Under the pieces are notes generated by a model. It made no database searches, was not told the DNA's origin, and saw only the letters and a list, made by a program, of their open reading frames with translations. 64,000 nt of DNA from Bacteroidia bacterium (GTDB lineage: Bacteria > Bacteroidota > Bacteroidia > B-17B0 > Aurantibacillaceae), in contig JAEUTQ010000038.1 in NCBI GenBank assembly GCA_016787445.1, forward strand, positions 19,663 through 83,662. Direction: 5' to 3'. Position 1 is the first letter of the stretch, and every line of letters begins with the position of its first letter. The position numbers were made by a program, and so were the translations under genes. Positions 45,875-54,475 of the stretch are shown here, piece by piece.

Positions 45875-45878
45875 CCTT
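45853..45878 (-). terminator. Intrinsic terminator after hmgA
   Basis: Stem aaggttgg / ccaacctt (45857-45864 with 45871-45878) and a 6-base loop, followed on the minus strand by TTTTT. It lies 6 bases past the hmgA stop and covers the apparent TTG start of the TPR-phosphatase gene. Confidence 0.8.
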
Positions 45879-45883
45879 AAATT

Positions 45884-47041
45884 TTATTCAACCCAACTTT
45901 TATAATATTTACCATCGTCAATTGCCATGGCATCTTCGGTAACCATCAGCGGACGAAAAGTATCAACCATAACAGCTAATTCCATTGTTTCCTTCTGACC
46001 AATGCTTCTTTCCATTGCACCGGGTGCCGGACCGTGAGGAATTCCTTTAGGATGTAAAGTAATATGACCTTGTTCAATGTTGTTGCGGCTCATGAAATCA
46101 CCGTCTACGTAATAAAGAACTTCATCGCTGTCAATGTTACTGTGATTATATGGTGCAGGTATAGCTTGTGGATGATAGTCGTATAAACGAGGACAAAAAG
46201 AACAAACGACAAAAGTTGATGTTTCGAATGTTTGATGAACCGGTGGCGGTTGATGCACACGACCGGTTAATGGTTCGAAATTATGAATCGAGAACCCCCA
46301 AGGAAAATTGTAACCGTCCCATCCAATTACATCAAAAGGATGCGTAGCATAAACTACTTCATGCATCATACCTTCCTTTTTTATTTTGATTAAGAAATCG
46401 CCTTTTTGATCATGAGTTTCCAATTCAGTTGGCAATTTAAAATCGCGTTCACAGAAAGGAGAATGTTCGAGTAATTGTCCTGACGCGTTTTTGTAGCGTT
46501 TTGGCGTATAAAACGGAGCAAAACTTTCTACATAAAAAATACGATTATCGGAAGTTTCGAATTCCATTTGATAAATCATTCCGCGCGGAATAATTAAATA
46601 ATCACCGTATTCGAAAGGAATATTTCCCATGAAAGTGCGCAATATGCCTTTGCCTTTATGGATAAATAGCATTTCATCGGCATCAGCGTTCTTATAAAAA
46701 TAAGTACGCATACTTTGCTTTGGAGCTGCTAGTCCGATATGACAATCGCCATTCACCAAAACAGCTTTACGACTGTCTAAAAAATCATCCTGAGGTTTAA
46801 TTTGGAAACCTTTCAATAAAAGTGCTTTAATGTTTTTTTCAATAGCAATTTTTGGTTCTACCGAATAACTTTTAATGATTTCCTTTACTTGAGTAGGACG
46901 ATGAACATGATAAAGCAAAGAAGAGAATCCGCTGAATCCTTCCGTACCAAACAATTGTTCGTAATAATGATTTCCCCTCTTTGATTGAAAAACGGTATGT
47001 CGTTTTTGAGGGAAATTACCCAGTTTATGATAAATAGGCAT
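45884..47041 (-). CDS. hmgA: Homogentisate 1,2-dioxygenase
   Basis: 385 residues. HmgA opens the aromatic ring of homogentisate in tyrosine/phenylalanine breakdown. Sequence markers are FGTEGFSGFSSLLYHVHRPT, the cupin-like DADEMLFIHKGKG, YGDYLIIPRGMIYQ, IGWDGYNFPWGFSIHNFEP, and the iron-binding region SDEVLYYVDGDFMSR followed by HPKGIPHGPAPGA. Length is shorter than the classic ~440-residue enzyme but matches the Bacteroidota form. The partner genes for hydroxyphenylpyruvate dioxygenase and fumarylacetoacetase are not in the window. It is last in a trhO-lipoprotein-hmgA run with 7-18 base gaps. Confidence 0.9.
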   Translation of the reverse strand: MPIYHKLGNFPQKRHTVFQSKRGNHYYEQLFGTEGFSGFSSLLYHVHRPTQVKEIIKSYSVEPKIAIEKNIKALLLKGFQIKPQDDFLDSRKAVLVNGDCHIGLAAPKQSMRTYFYKNADADEMLFIHKGKGILRTFMGNIPFEYGDYLIIPRGMIYQMEFETSDNRIFYVESFAPFYTPKRYKNASGQLLEHSPFCERDFKLPTELETHDQKGDFLIKIKKEGMMHEVVYATHPFDVIGWDGYNFPWGFSIHNFEPLTGRVHQPPPVHQTFETSTFVVCSFCPRLYDYHPQAIPAPYNHSNIDSDEVLYYVDGDFMSRNNIEQGHITLHPKGIPHGPAPGAMERSIGQKETMELAVMVDTFRPLMVTEDAMAIDDGKYYKSWVE

Positions 47042-47048
47042 AGTTAAA

Positions 47049-47588
47049 TTACTTGATAGCCTTAACGTGAAGGTTATGTGTTAATGTTAACGTTGTTGTA
47101 ACCGGAACGTTTCGTGGTAACAATTTAATTTTATACGTAATTGCATTTTCCACAAAACGATTTTTCATGTTTGCCTCTGTGAATTTTAAATCAAAGGACT
47201 TAACATTTGGCGGAATGCTATCAGCTCCTGCATCATATTTTGAAGCCACTTCCAAATCAGGCTGACCGTTTGCTTGTGCATAAAAACGGATTTGATCCAA
47301 CCAATTAAAATTACCGGTAGTTGGTGTTTTAACCGCTAAAGTAAATTTGGTGTAAGTGATTTCGCCAACAATATCAGAATTGGTTCCTTGTGCATCAAAT
47401 AGTTCTCCGGCACGTGTCCAAATGCTTTGCGTTGTAAACGTGTGCATAGTTCCGGCAGTGAAACTGGATACCGGTAAAACGATATCTGTAGTATATGGCA
47501 TATCAAATTCAATAATTTCTTTTTTGTTACAAGAAAATGCGAGTAGTAATGAGAATGCTACAACAAATGATAAAACTAATTTTTTCAT
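47049..47588 (-). CDS. Putative lipoprotein of unknown function
   Basis: 179 residues. MKKLVLSFVVAFSLLLAFSC is a lipoprotein signal with lipobox AFSC, then a short charged linker. The rest is predicted beta-rich (MPYTTDIVLPVSSF, VGEITYTKFTLAVKTPTTGN, IRFYAQANGQPDLEVASKYD, AITYKIKLLPRNVPVTT), resembling small Bacteroidota surface lipoproteins. No recognised family. It lies 18 bases after trhO and 7 before hmgA, so it is co-transcribed with them, though no functional link is obvious. Confidence 0.75.
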   Translation of the reverse strand: MKKLVLSFVVAFSLLLAFSCNKKEIIEFDMPYTTDIVLPVSSFTAGTMHTFTTQSIWTRAGELFDAQGTNSDIVGEITYTKFTLAVKTPTTGNFNWLDQIRFYAQANGQPDLEVASKYDAGADSIPPNVKSFDLKFTEANMKNRFVENAITYKIKLLPRNVPVTTTLTLTHNLHVKAIK

Positions 47589-47606
47589 TTTTTAAAGTTT
47601 AGTGCG

Positions 47607-48692
47607 TTAAGTATTCGATTTAAATGATTCAGATAAAGATAAATCTTTTTTTATTAATTCGGAAAGATTGGGGCGTAAACGGCTTTTATAAACCGACAAG
47701 CACTCAGGACCATTTTTCATGCGACCTTTCCTTAATTTTCTTTGCTCATCGATTGGAAGAGCGGCAATTTCTTTACATTTAGGCGTACAACATCCATTCA
47801 TTTTTTCCTCACATTCAGTACATTGAAGAAACAACAAATGACAATCGTCGTTTTTACAATTAACATGGCGGTCGCATGGCTTGCCACATTGATGACATTT
47901 GGATAAAACGTCATCAGTGATTCGCTCCCCAACTCGTTCATCAAAAACAAAATTCACACCGCGGAATTTACTTTCAATACCTAATTGCTTTATTTCTTCA
48001 GCATATTTAATTATACCACCATGTAAATGATTTACATCCTTAAATCCTTTGTGCTTTAAATAAGCGCTTGCCTTTTCACAACGGATACCTCCGGTGCAAT
48101 ACATGATAACCTTTTTATCCTCTTTGCCTTTCAAGTGCTCAACAACTAAAGGTAGTTCCTCACGAAAAGTATCGGCATCTGGACAAAAAGCACGATCGAA
48201 ATGTCCAACTTCACTTTCATAATGATTACGCATATCAACGACAATGGTTTCGGGATCTTCAATAGCTTTGTTAAACTCAATTGCGTTTAAATAATTTCCT
48301 GTATTGGAAGGATTAAAATCCGGATCGTTTATCCCGTCTGCAACCACTTTATCACGAACTTTCACAATCAATTTATAAAATGATTTTCCGTTATTATCTA
48401 CGGCCATTTTAAACGGTACGTTAACGAATTTTTCATCCGCATATAATTGCTTCACAAATTCATCCCAATTATGCTCAGGCACGCTCATTTGCGCGTTAAT
48501 TCCTTCATGTGCTACATAAATGCGTCCGAAGCAATTTAAATCCGACCACATTTTATAAAGCTCATCGCGTTTAAGTGGGGGATTTTCGATGTTTACATAA
48601 CGATAAAAAGAAACTGTTTTGCGATGAAACGTTTCTTCCATAAGACGTTTTTTAAGTTCGTCTTTTCCGATTCGGTTAATTAATAATGCCAT
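47607..48692 (-). CDS. trhO: tRNA uridine(34) hydroxylase (rhodanese family)
   Basis: 361 residues. TrhO (formerly YceA) makes 5-hydroxyuridine at the wobble position of certain tRNAs using O2. The N-terminal acylphosphatase-like region (FYRYVNIENP... FGRIYVAHEGINAQMS) is followed by a rhodanese domain whose active loop reads MYCTGGIRCEKAS with the catalytic Cys. A Cys-rich C-terminal zinc-like region (CHQCGKPCDRHVNC, CTECEEKMNGCC) completes the family. Heads the trhO-lipoprotein-hmgA unit. Confidence 0.93.
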   Translation of the reverse strand: MALLINRIGKDELKKRLMEETFHRKTVSFYRYVNIENPPLKRDELYKMWSDLNCFGRIYVAHEGINAQMSVPEHNWDEFVKQLYADEKFVNVPFKMAVDNNGKSFYKLIVKVRDKVVADGINDPDFNPSNTGNYLNAIEFNKAIEDPETIVVDMRNHYESEVGHFDRAFCPDADTFREELPLVVEHLKGKEDKKVIMYCTGGIRCEKASAYLKHKGFKDVNHLHGGIIKYAEEIKQLGIESKFRGVNFVFDERVGERITDDVLSKCHQCGKPCDRHVNCKNDDCHLLFLQCTECEEKMNGCCTPKCKEIAALPIDEQRKLRKGRMKNGPECLSVYKSRLRPNLSELIKKDLSLSESFKSNT

Positions 48693-48780
48693 ACTTTAAT
48701 AGGTATAATTGCAGGTTATACTATTATCTTTTAATTCCTGAATTCTGACTCTCAAAATTCAAGAAATCAAAAATTATGTT

Positions 48781-48788
48781 TAGGTTTG
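48781..48788 (+). promoter_or_regulatory. Candidate -7 promoter element (TAGGTTTG) before the threonine dehydrogenase gene
   Basis: A perfect TAnnTTTG match with 41 bases between it and the ATG at 48830, in a 137-base gap between divergent genes. No convincing TTTG was found at -33 spacing. Confidence 0.4.
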
Positions 48789-48829
48789 TAAAGGTACGAT
48801 TTTTATATCTATAAATTACGCGATAAAGT

Positions 48830-49774
48830 ATGTACAACAAGAACGAAAGAATACTTATTATTGGTGCCGGTGGTCAAATCGGAATTGAATTAACGGAAAA
48901 TCTCAGCAAATTATATGGTAACGAAAATGTAATTGCGGCCGATTTAAAACCAATACCCGCTTTAAGCCAAAATCCTTTTGAAACTTTAGACGTTTTAAAT
49001 AAGGAAGCCCTTTTTTCTATTATTAATAAGTATCAAATTAAACAGGTTTATTTGTTGGCAGCTTTACTCTCTGCAACAGGTGAGCAAAATCCCTCTTTTG
49101 CCTGGAAATTAAACATGGAGGGCTTATTTCATGTACTTGATTTAGCTAAAGAAAAACAAATAAATAAAGTATATTGGCCAAGCTCCATCGCGGTTTTTGG
49201 TCCAACTACGCCACGAATTAATACACCACAACACACCGTAATGGAGCCAAGTACCGTTTACGGAATCAGTAAACAGGCCGGGGAAGGCTGGTGTAATTGG
49301 TACCATAAAAAGCATGGGGTAGACGTGAGAAGTTTACGATATCCTGGTCTAATTGGCTGGAAATCAGCTCCAGGTGGAGGTACCACCGACTACGCAGTAC
49401 ATATTTTCCATGAAGCGTTGAAAAACAAAAAATACGAGTGTTTTTTGTCGGAAAACACGGCTCTTCCAATGATGCATATGGAAGACGCCATTAGAGCAAC
49501 CATTGAACTAATGCATGTTCCATCGGAAAAAGTAAAAATCAGAACCAGTTATAACTTGTCGGGACTAAGCTTTACCCCAAAGGAAATGGCATTGGAAATC
49601 AAAAAACATATTCCTGAATTCTCCATCACTTATAGGCCTGATTTTAGGCAAGCTATAGCCGATAGTTGGCCGGCGTCCATTAATGATGCTGAAGCCCGTG
49701 AACATTGGGGATGGAAGGAACATTATAATCTGGAAAGATTATGCGAAAACATGCTTTCTAATCTAAAAAAATAA
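48830..49774 (+). CDS. NAD-dependent L-threonine 3-dehydrogenase, short-chain (SDR) type
   Basis: 314 residues. Rossmann motif ILIIGAGGQIGIELTENL (GxxGxxG), then YLLAALLSATGEQNP, VYWPSSIAVFGPTTP and the catalytic YGISK (Tyr-x3-Lys). YPGLIGWKSAPGGGTTDYAV is a strong marker for the SDR-type L-threonine dehydrogenase, which oxidises L-threonine to 2-amino-3-oxobutyrate. The C-terminus has LPMMHMEDAIRATIELM. The partner 2-amino-3-ketobutyrate CoA ligase is not in the window. A sugar epimerase role is less likely because of the threonine-type signature. Confidence 0.85.
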   Translation: MYNKNERILIIGAGGQIGIELTENLSKLYGNENVIAADLKPIPALSQNPFETLDVLNKEALFSIINKYQIKQVYLLAALLSATGEQNPSFAWKLNMEGLFHVLDLAKEKQINKVYWPSSIAVFGPTTPRINTPQHTVMEPSTVYGISKQAGEGWCNWYHKKHGVDVRSLRYPGLIGWKSAPGGGTTDYAVHIFHEALKNKKYECFLSENTALPMMHMEDAIRATIELMHVPSEKVKIRTSYNLSGLSFTPKEMALEIKKHIPEFSITYRPDFRQAIADSWPASINDAEAREHWGWKEHYNLERLCENMLSNLKK

Positions 49775-49879
49775 TTTTTTTTAGAGCGTAACCCAATTCA
49801 AAACCCTACGTAAACAAGGTGTAACTGATAATAGTCAGTATTTAATCGAAAAAAAGTTCATATTTATCTAAAATACATT

Positions 49880-49908
49880 TTTGACTCATTTTGTTTTACA
49901 TATATTTG
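49880..49908 (+). promoter_or_regulatory. Candidate promoter (TTTG-N17-TATATTTG) of the first MORN gene
   Basis: TTTG at 49880-49883 and TATATTTG at 49901-49908 are 17 bases apart, matching the Bacteroidota TTTG/TAnnTTTG pattern. The ATG at 49917 lies 8 bases after the -7 element, suggesting a leader of a few bases. Confidence 0.5.
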
Positions 49909-49916
49909 ATATAGGA

Positions 49917-50819
49917 ATGAAAAAATTTACGTTAATAGCTTTATTTATCTCTTCACTTGGTTGGGCTCAAGCTCAATCTTATGAGTTGGGTGGGCCTGCG
50001 GGTAAGGATACTTTTAATCTAATTGACGCGCAAGGTAAAAAACAGGGTAAATGGATTGTTTACGGGAAACATAAACCGGGTACTTGTTATGCTGCTGATG
50101 CAAAAGTTGAGGAAGGGAAATACCAGGAAAACCGTAAAACCGGACAATGGATTGAATATTTCTGTAATGGCAACATGAAGAATAAGCTAACCTTTGTTAA
50201 TGGTCGTCCTGATGGTTACGCTATTATGTACCACGAAAACGGAAAAATTTCTGAAGAAGGAACCTGGAAAGCAAACCGCTGGGTAGGTAACTATAAATTA
50301 TATTACGAAAACGGAGAAGTTCAGCACCAATTTTCATTCAATGCGAGCGGAAAACGCGAAGGTCCTCAAAAATATTTTTATGAAAACGGACAATTAGCAA
50401 TTGAAGGTGATTTTGCTAACGGAAAAGAAAGTGGTGTAATCAAAGAATATTACGAAAACGGGGATATTAAAGCTGAGAAAAACTATGCTGATGGTTTAGT
50501 AGATGTAAATTCAATCAAAGAATTCCAGCCTAAAAAACCTATGGTTAAAATTGCTGACAATCCTGTAGAAAACGCACCAAAAATTACAGTTTCTAAAGAC
50601 GAAAAACCGAATGAAGCCGTTGCATCAAAAGGTCCGATGGTTTTAAATGGTCAACATACTTTATACAATAAGAATAAGCAAATCACCAAAGACGGCGTAT
50701 TTAAAGATAACCGCCTAATGGATGGAAAGGCCTATATTTATGACGATAATGGAATCCTAAATCGTATTGCAGTTTATAAAAACGGTATTTACGTTGGCGA
50801 TACGCAAGTAGAGAACTAA
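49917..50819 (+). CDS. Secreted MORN-repeat variant protein (copy 1)
   Basis: 300 residues from ATG at 49917; 12 extra upstream codons are not secretory. Signal peptide MKKFTLIALFISSLGWAQAQ. The body has MORN-variant repeats of about 23 residues: KQGKWIVYGKHKPG, KTGQWIEYFCNGNMKNKLTF, DGYAIMYHENGKISEEGTWK, YYENGEVQHQFSF, YFYENGQLAIEGDF, YYENGDIKAEKNY. A Pro/Lys-rich linker precedes a last domain, GQHTLYNKNKQITKDGVFKD ending YVGDTQVEN. The nearest description is the YwqK-like antitoxin/MORN family, but a signal peptide makes an antitoxin role improbable. Copy 2 follows with almost the same plan; function unknown. Confidence 0.8.
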   Translation: MKKFTLIALFISSLGWAQAQSYELGGPAGKDTFNLIDAQGKKQGKWIVYGKHKPGTCYAADAKVEEGKYQENRKTGQWIEYFCNGNMKNKLTFVNGRPDGYAIMYHENGKISEEGTWKANRWVGNYKLYYENGEVQHQFSFNASGKREGPQKYFYENGQLAIEGDFANGKESGVIKEYYENGDIKAEKNYADGLVDVNSIKEFQPKKPMVKIADNPVENAPKITVSKDEKPNEAVASKGPMVLNGQHTLYNKNKQITKDGVFKDNRLMDGKAYIYDDNGILNRIAVYKNGIYVGDTQVEN

Positions 50820-50841
50820 AAATCAGCATTTTATATATTTT

Positions 50842-50868
50842 AAAAGGTGGCTATATGCCACCTTTTTT
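50842..50868 (+). terminator. Intrinsic terminator after the first MORN gene
   Basis: Stem aaaaggtggc / gccacctttt with a 5-base loop and a T-run to 50868, 23 bases after the stop. Separates the two paralogues into individual transcription units. Confidence 0.9.
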
Positions 50869-50973
50869 AGTTTAATCCGGCTGCCTCCCAGTGTTAATTT
50901 CAGGTTAATTACTTTTTCAACTTAAATTAATTTAGGCTTTACTTTGCGTTATGAATATTATACATTTATTGGT

Positions 50974-51852
50974 ATGAAGAATCTACTTTTAGCAATATCC
51001 TTATTTGGAGCCTGCAATTTATTTTCTCAATCATCAAAGTTTCAATTGATGGGTAAAGACACTATTAATTTAGTGGATGTAAATGGGAAAAAACAAGGAG
51101 CCTGGGTAATATATGGTAAAGATAAAAATGAGCCATGTTACCAACCGGAACAAAAAGCCGAAGAAGGTAAGTTTCGTGAAAACCGTAAAACGGGACAATG
51201 GGTAGAATACTATTGTAACGGACAACCTAAAAGTAAAGTAACGTTTGTAAACGGTCGCCCCGACGGATACGCAGTTACTTATCATGAAAATGGTAAAGTT
51301 TACGAAGAAGGATTATGGAAAAACAACCGTTGGGTTGGTGATTATAAAATGTACTATGATAACGGAAATGTACAGCATGATTTTACATTTAATGAAGGAG
51401 GTAAACGCGAAGGAGAACAAAAATATTATCACGAAAACAGCGAATTAGCCATTGAAGGAAATTTTAAAAATGGAAAAGAAGCCGGTGTTATAAAAGAATA
51501 TAATGAAAATGGAGAATTAAAAGCTACAAAAAACTTCAACGAAGGAAATGTTGATGTAGCCTCTATTAAAGAATACAACACGAAACCGGTTGCAAAAGCT
51601 CCTGAAAAAATTAGTACCGACATGCCTAAAGCTATTGTTACCAAGGAAGAAAAACCTACAACCGGTGCAACAGCACTTAATGGCAAGCACACGCTATACA
51701 ATAAAAACAAACAAGTATCTAAAGACGGAATATTTAAAGACAATCGTTTAATGGATGGAAAAGCATATACCTATAACGAAAACGGTTTGTTAGAGCGCGT
51801 GATGGTTTACAAAAACGGCAGTTACGTTGGCGATACCCAGGTAGAAAATTAA
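50974..51852 (+). CDS. Secreted MORN-repeat variant protein (copy 2)
   Basis: 292 residues from ATG at 50974; a TTG ten codons earlier is unlikely. Signal peptide MKNLLLAISLFGACNLFSQ. The repeats track copy 1 closely: KQGAWVIYGKDKNE, KTGQWVEYYCNGQPKSKVTF, DGYAVTYHENGKVYEEGLWK, GDYKMYYDNGNVQHDFTFN, EQKYYHENSELAIEGNFKN. The C-terminal tail KNGSYVGDTQVEN is nearly identical, while the Pro-rich linker has diverged. It arose by tandem duplication. It has its own terminator and a TACTTTG -7-like element 27 bases upstream. Function unknown. Confidence 0.8.
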   Translation: MKNLLLAISLFGACNLFSQSSKFQLMGKDTINLVDVNGKKQGAWVIYGKDKNEPCYQPEQKAEEGKFRENRKTGQWVEYYCNGQPKSKVTFVNGRPDGYAVTYHENGKVYEEGLWKNNRWVGDYKMYYDNGNVQHDFTFNEGGKREGEQKYYHENSELAIEGNFKNGKEAGVIKEYNENGELKATKNFNEGNVDVASIKEYNTKPVAKAPEKISTDMPKAIVTKEEKPTTGATALNGKHTLYNKNKQVSKDGIFKDNRLMDGKAYTYNENGLLERVMVYKNGSYVGDTQVEN

Positions 51853-51873
51853 TTTCTTCTCCCAATAATTATT

Positions 51874-51899
51874 AAAAGACGGCTTGCCCGTCTTTTTTT
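51874..51899 (+). terminator. Intrinsic terminator after the second MORN gene
   Basis: Stem aaaagacgg / ccgtctttt, 5-base loop and T-run, 21 bases past the stop. Confidence 0.9.
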
Positions 51900-51933
51900 A
51901 TTCTCCAATATTCCGTTTCTTTGATACTCTTTT

Positions 51934-53400
51934 ATGACTCACAATTTACATTTATACAATACCCTTTCGCGGAAAAAGGAAAAATTCGTAGCAATCAATG
52001 CACCTTTTGTGGGTATGTACGTTTGCGGACCCACTGTATACAGCGATGTGCATTTAGGAAATTGCCGCACATTCATGTCCTTTGATTTAATTTATCGCTA
52101 TTTAAAACACTTAGGTTATAAAGTCCGTTACGTACGAAACATTACCGATGCCGGTCACCTTGAAGGCGATCGTGATGAAGGTGATGATAAATTTACTAAG
52201 AAGGCTAAACTACTTCAGGTTGAACCAATGGAAATTGTTCAGAAATATACCGTTGGTTTCAGAGATATAATGGCCTTGTTTAATACACTTCCACCAAGTA
52301 TTGAGCCAACTGCTACAGGACACATTATTGAGCAACAAGAAATCGCGAAGAAGATCATTGAAAATAAATTTGCTTACGAAGTGAATGGTACGGTTTATTT
52401 TGATGTAGAAAAATATTCTAAAACGAACAATTACGGTGAACTTACCAATCGTAAACTAGAAGATTTATTGGAAAACACGCGCGAGCTAGACGGACAAGAC
52501 GAGAAAAAAGGCCGATTGGATTTTGCGCTATGGATTAAAGCAAAACCCGAACATTTAATGCAATGGCCTAGTCCTTGGGGCATGGGATTCCCGGGTTGGC
52601 ATATTGAATGTTCTGCCATGAGCACAAAATATCTTGGCGAAACATTTGATATACATGGCGGAGGAATGGATCTTCAGGCTACACATCACACCAACGAAAT
52701 TGCACAAAATATTGCCTATTGCGGAAAATCGCCGGCTAACTATTGGATGCATACGAATATGCTTACCGTTAACGGTGCCCGCATGAGTAAAAGTGCCGGT
52801 AACAGTTTTTTACCTTTAGAATTATTCAGCGGTGATCATGCTTTATTAAGTAAAGGCTACAGTCCGATGACCGTTAGATTCTTTATGATGCAAACACATT
52901 ATCGCAGCACACTCGATTTCAGTGATGAGGCTTTAAGTGGTTCGGAAAAAGCATTTAATCGTTTAATGGATAGTTACAAAACGCTTCAACAACTAAGCGC
53001 TTCCGCAACTTCTTCCGAAAACATTCCTGAGCTGAAAGCTAAATGTTATGAAGCCATGGATGATGACTTCAATACACCTGTTCTCATTGCTCATTTATTT
53101 GAAGCTGTAAGAATCATTAATTCGGCAAACGATAAAAAAACACAGTTAACGCAAGCTGATATCGATTTACTAAAAACCATTTACAATGATTTTATCATTG
53201 ATATCATGGGATTAAAAGTAGAAGAAGAAGGTGGTAAAGCTAGTGAAGCGTTGGAAAAAGTAATGCAATTGGTATTAGACATGCGTGCGAAAGCCAAAGC
53301 CAATAAAGATTTCGCTACTTCAGATGAAATTAGAAATAAGTTAACTGCTGCCGGCATTCAAGTGAAAGACGGAAAAGACGGAGCTACCTGGAATTTATAA
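51934..53400 (+). CDS. cysS: Cysteinyl-tRNA synthetase
   Basis: 488 residues. Class I synthetase with YVCGPTVYSDVHLGNCRTF (zinc Cys and the HIGH-like HLGN), VRNITDAGHLEGDRDEGDD, FPGWHIECSAMSTKYLG (second zinc Cys and catalytic region), DIHGGGMDLQATHHTNEIAQ, and RMSKSAGNSFLP for KMSKS. The C-terminal helical anticodon-binding domain ends in KDGKDGATWNL. The M28-type lipoprotein gene starts 3 bases after its stop, so the two are co-transcribed. Confidence 0.97.
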   Translation: MTHNLHLYNTLSRKKEKFVAINAPFVGMYVCGPTVYSDVHLGNCRTFMSFDLIYRYLKHLGYKVRYVRNITDAGHLEGDRDEGDDKFTKKAKLLQVEPMEIVQKYTVGFRDIMALFNTLPPSIEPTATGHIIEQQEIAKKIIENKFAYEVNGTVYFDVEKYSKTNNYGELTNRKLEDLLENTRELDGQDEKKGRLDFALWIKAKPEHLMQWPSPWGMGFPGWHIECSAMSTKYLGETFDIHGGGMDLQATHHTNEIAQNIAYCGKSPANYWMHTNMLTVNGARMSKSAGNSFLPLELFSGDHALLSKGYSPMTVRFFMMQTHYRSTLDFSDEALSGSEKAFNRLMDSYKTLQQLSASATSSENIPELKAKCYEAMDDDFNTPVLIAHLFEAVRIINSANDKKTQLTQADIDLLKTIYNDFIIDIMGLKVEEEGGKASEALEKVMQLVLDMRAKAKANKDFATSDEIRNKLTAAGIQVKDGKDGATWNL

Positions 53401-53403
53401 ATC

Positions 53404-54402
53404 ATGAAACTTTTATTAAGATTACTTTCAATTGTTTTTATTGTTGCATTTTTTGCCTGTGAAAACAAATCAACTGAAACAACTGAAGACAATTCAACAA
53501 CCGCTACTACCCCAACAGTTGCTGCGAAGCCGCGTGTAGTTCCGCCCGATTTCAATCAGGATAGTGCTTATGCCTATATTGTTAAGCAAAGTGATATGGG
53601 GCCACGTGTACCCGGCAGCAACGCACACAAAAAAGCAGTCGCTTATTACGAAAGTTTTTTTAAATCACTTGGCGCCAATGTAAAAGTCATGGGTGGAAAT
53701 ACGAACACTTACGATGGAAAACAATGGCGCATCGATAACGTCATTGCATCCTTTCATCCGGAAGCAAAAACAAGAATATTATTGTGTGCGCATTATGACA
53801 GCAGACCTATTTCAGATAAAGACCCAAAGCCTGAAAACAAAACAAAACCTTGTCCCGGTGTAAACGACGGAGCAAGTGGCGTTGGTGTTTTAATGGAAGT
53901 TGCACGAAATATTGCTGCCAAAAATCCGGGAGTTGGTATTGATATTATTTTATTTGATTTGGAAGATTATGGTGATAATGGCGATCCGAATTCATGGGCC
54001 TTAGGTTCACTGGATTGGTCACGCAATCCGCATCGCCCGGGATACAAAGCAAAATACGGTGTATTACTTGACATGGTAGGCGCTAAAAATGCCATCTTCC
54101 CTAAGGAAGGATTATCGGTGTTTCATGCAAATGATGTAGTCAATAAAATCTGGAATACAGCGGAAACCTTAGGATACGGCAATTATTTCATTCAAGAAGA
54201 ATCGGCTGAAATGACAGATGATCACTCCGCCATTAACAAAATTGCCGGCATTCCTTGTGTGGATATTTTACATTATAACCATGTTACCAATCAGTTTTTT
54301 GAACATCATCACACCACCACCGATGATATCAACACAATTGATAAGAACACTTTAAAGGCAGTGGGTCAAACCCTGCTGGAAGTACTCTATAACGAAGAGT
54401 AA
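53404..54402 (+). CDS. M28-family metallopeptidase / glutaminyl-peptide cyclotransferase-like lipoprotein
   Basis: 332 residues. MKLLLRLLSIVFIVAFFAC is a lipoprotein signal, followed by a Thr/Glu-rich linker. The catalytic domain contains GPRVPGSNAHKKAVAYY, LLCAHYDSRPIS (first zinc His), GVNDGASGVGVLMEVAR (bridging Asp), DLEDYGDNG and DDHSAINKIAGIPCVDIL, as in the M28 group that includes glutaminyl cyclases. The latter are single-zinc enzymes making N-terminal pyroglutamate; T9SS cargo often begins with Gln after signal cleavage (several proteins here end AQ or SQ at the cleavage site), so a cyclase role is attractive but inferred. Translationally close to cysS. Confidence 0.85.
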   Translation: MKLLLRLLSIVFIVAFFACENKSTETTEDNSTTATTPTVAAKPRVVPPDFNQDSAYAYIVKQSDMGPRVPGSNAHKKAVAYYESFFKSLGANVKVMGGNTNTYDGKQWRIDNVIASFHPEAKTRILLCAHYDSRPISDKDPKPENKTKPCPGVNDGASGVGVLMEVARNIAAKNPGVGIDIILFDLEDYGDNGDPNSWALGSLDWSRNPHRPGYKAKYGVLLDMVGAKNAIFPKEGLSVFHANDVVNKIWNTAETLGYGNYFIQEESAEMTDDHSAINKIAGIPCVDILHYNHVTNQFFEHHHTTTDDINTIDKNTLKAVGQTLLEVLYNEE

Positions 54403-54475
54403 TTTCAACAATTTTACTGAATTACTAACACCTCATTTCAGAGGAGAAATAATTTTATTTTCTTTATATGACAAT

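Noticed and set aside
49881..49916. Longer start for MORN copy 1
   Set aside because: It would put the promoter-like element inside the gene and spoil the signal peptide.
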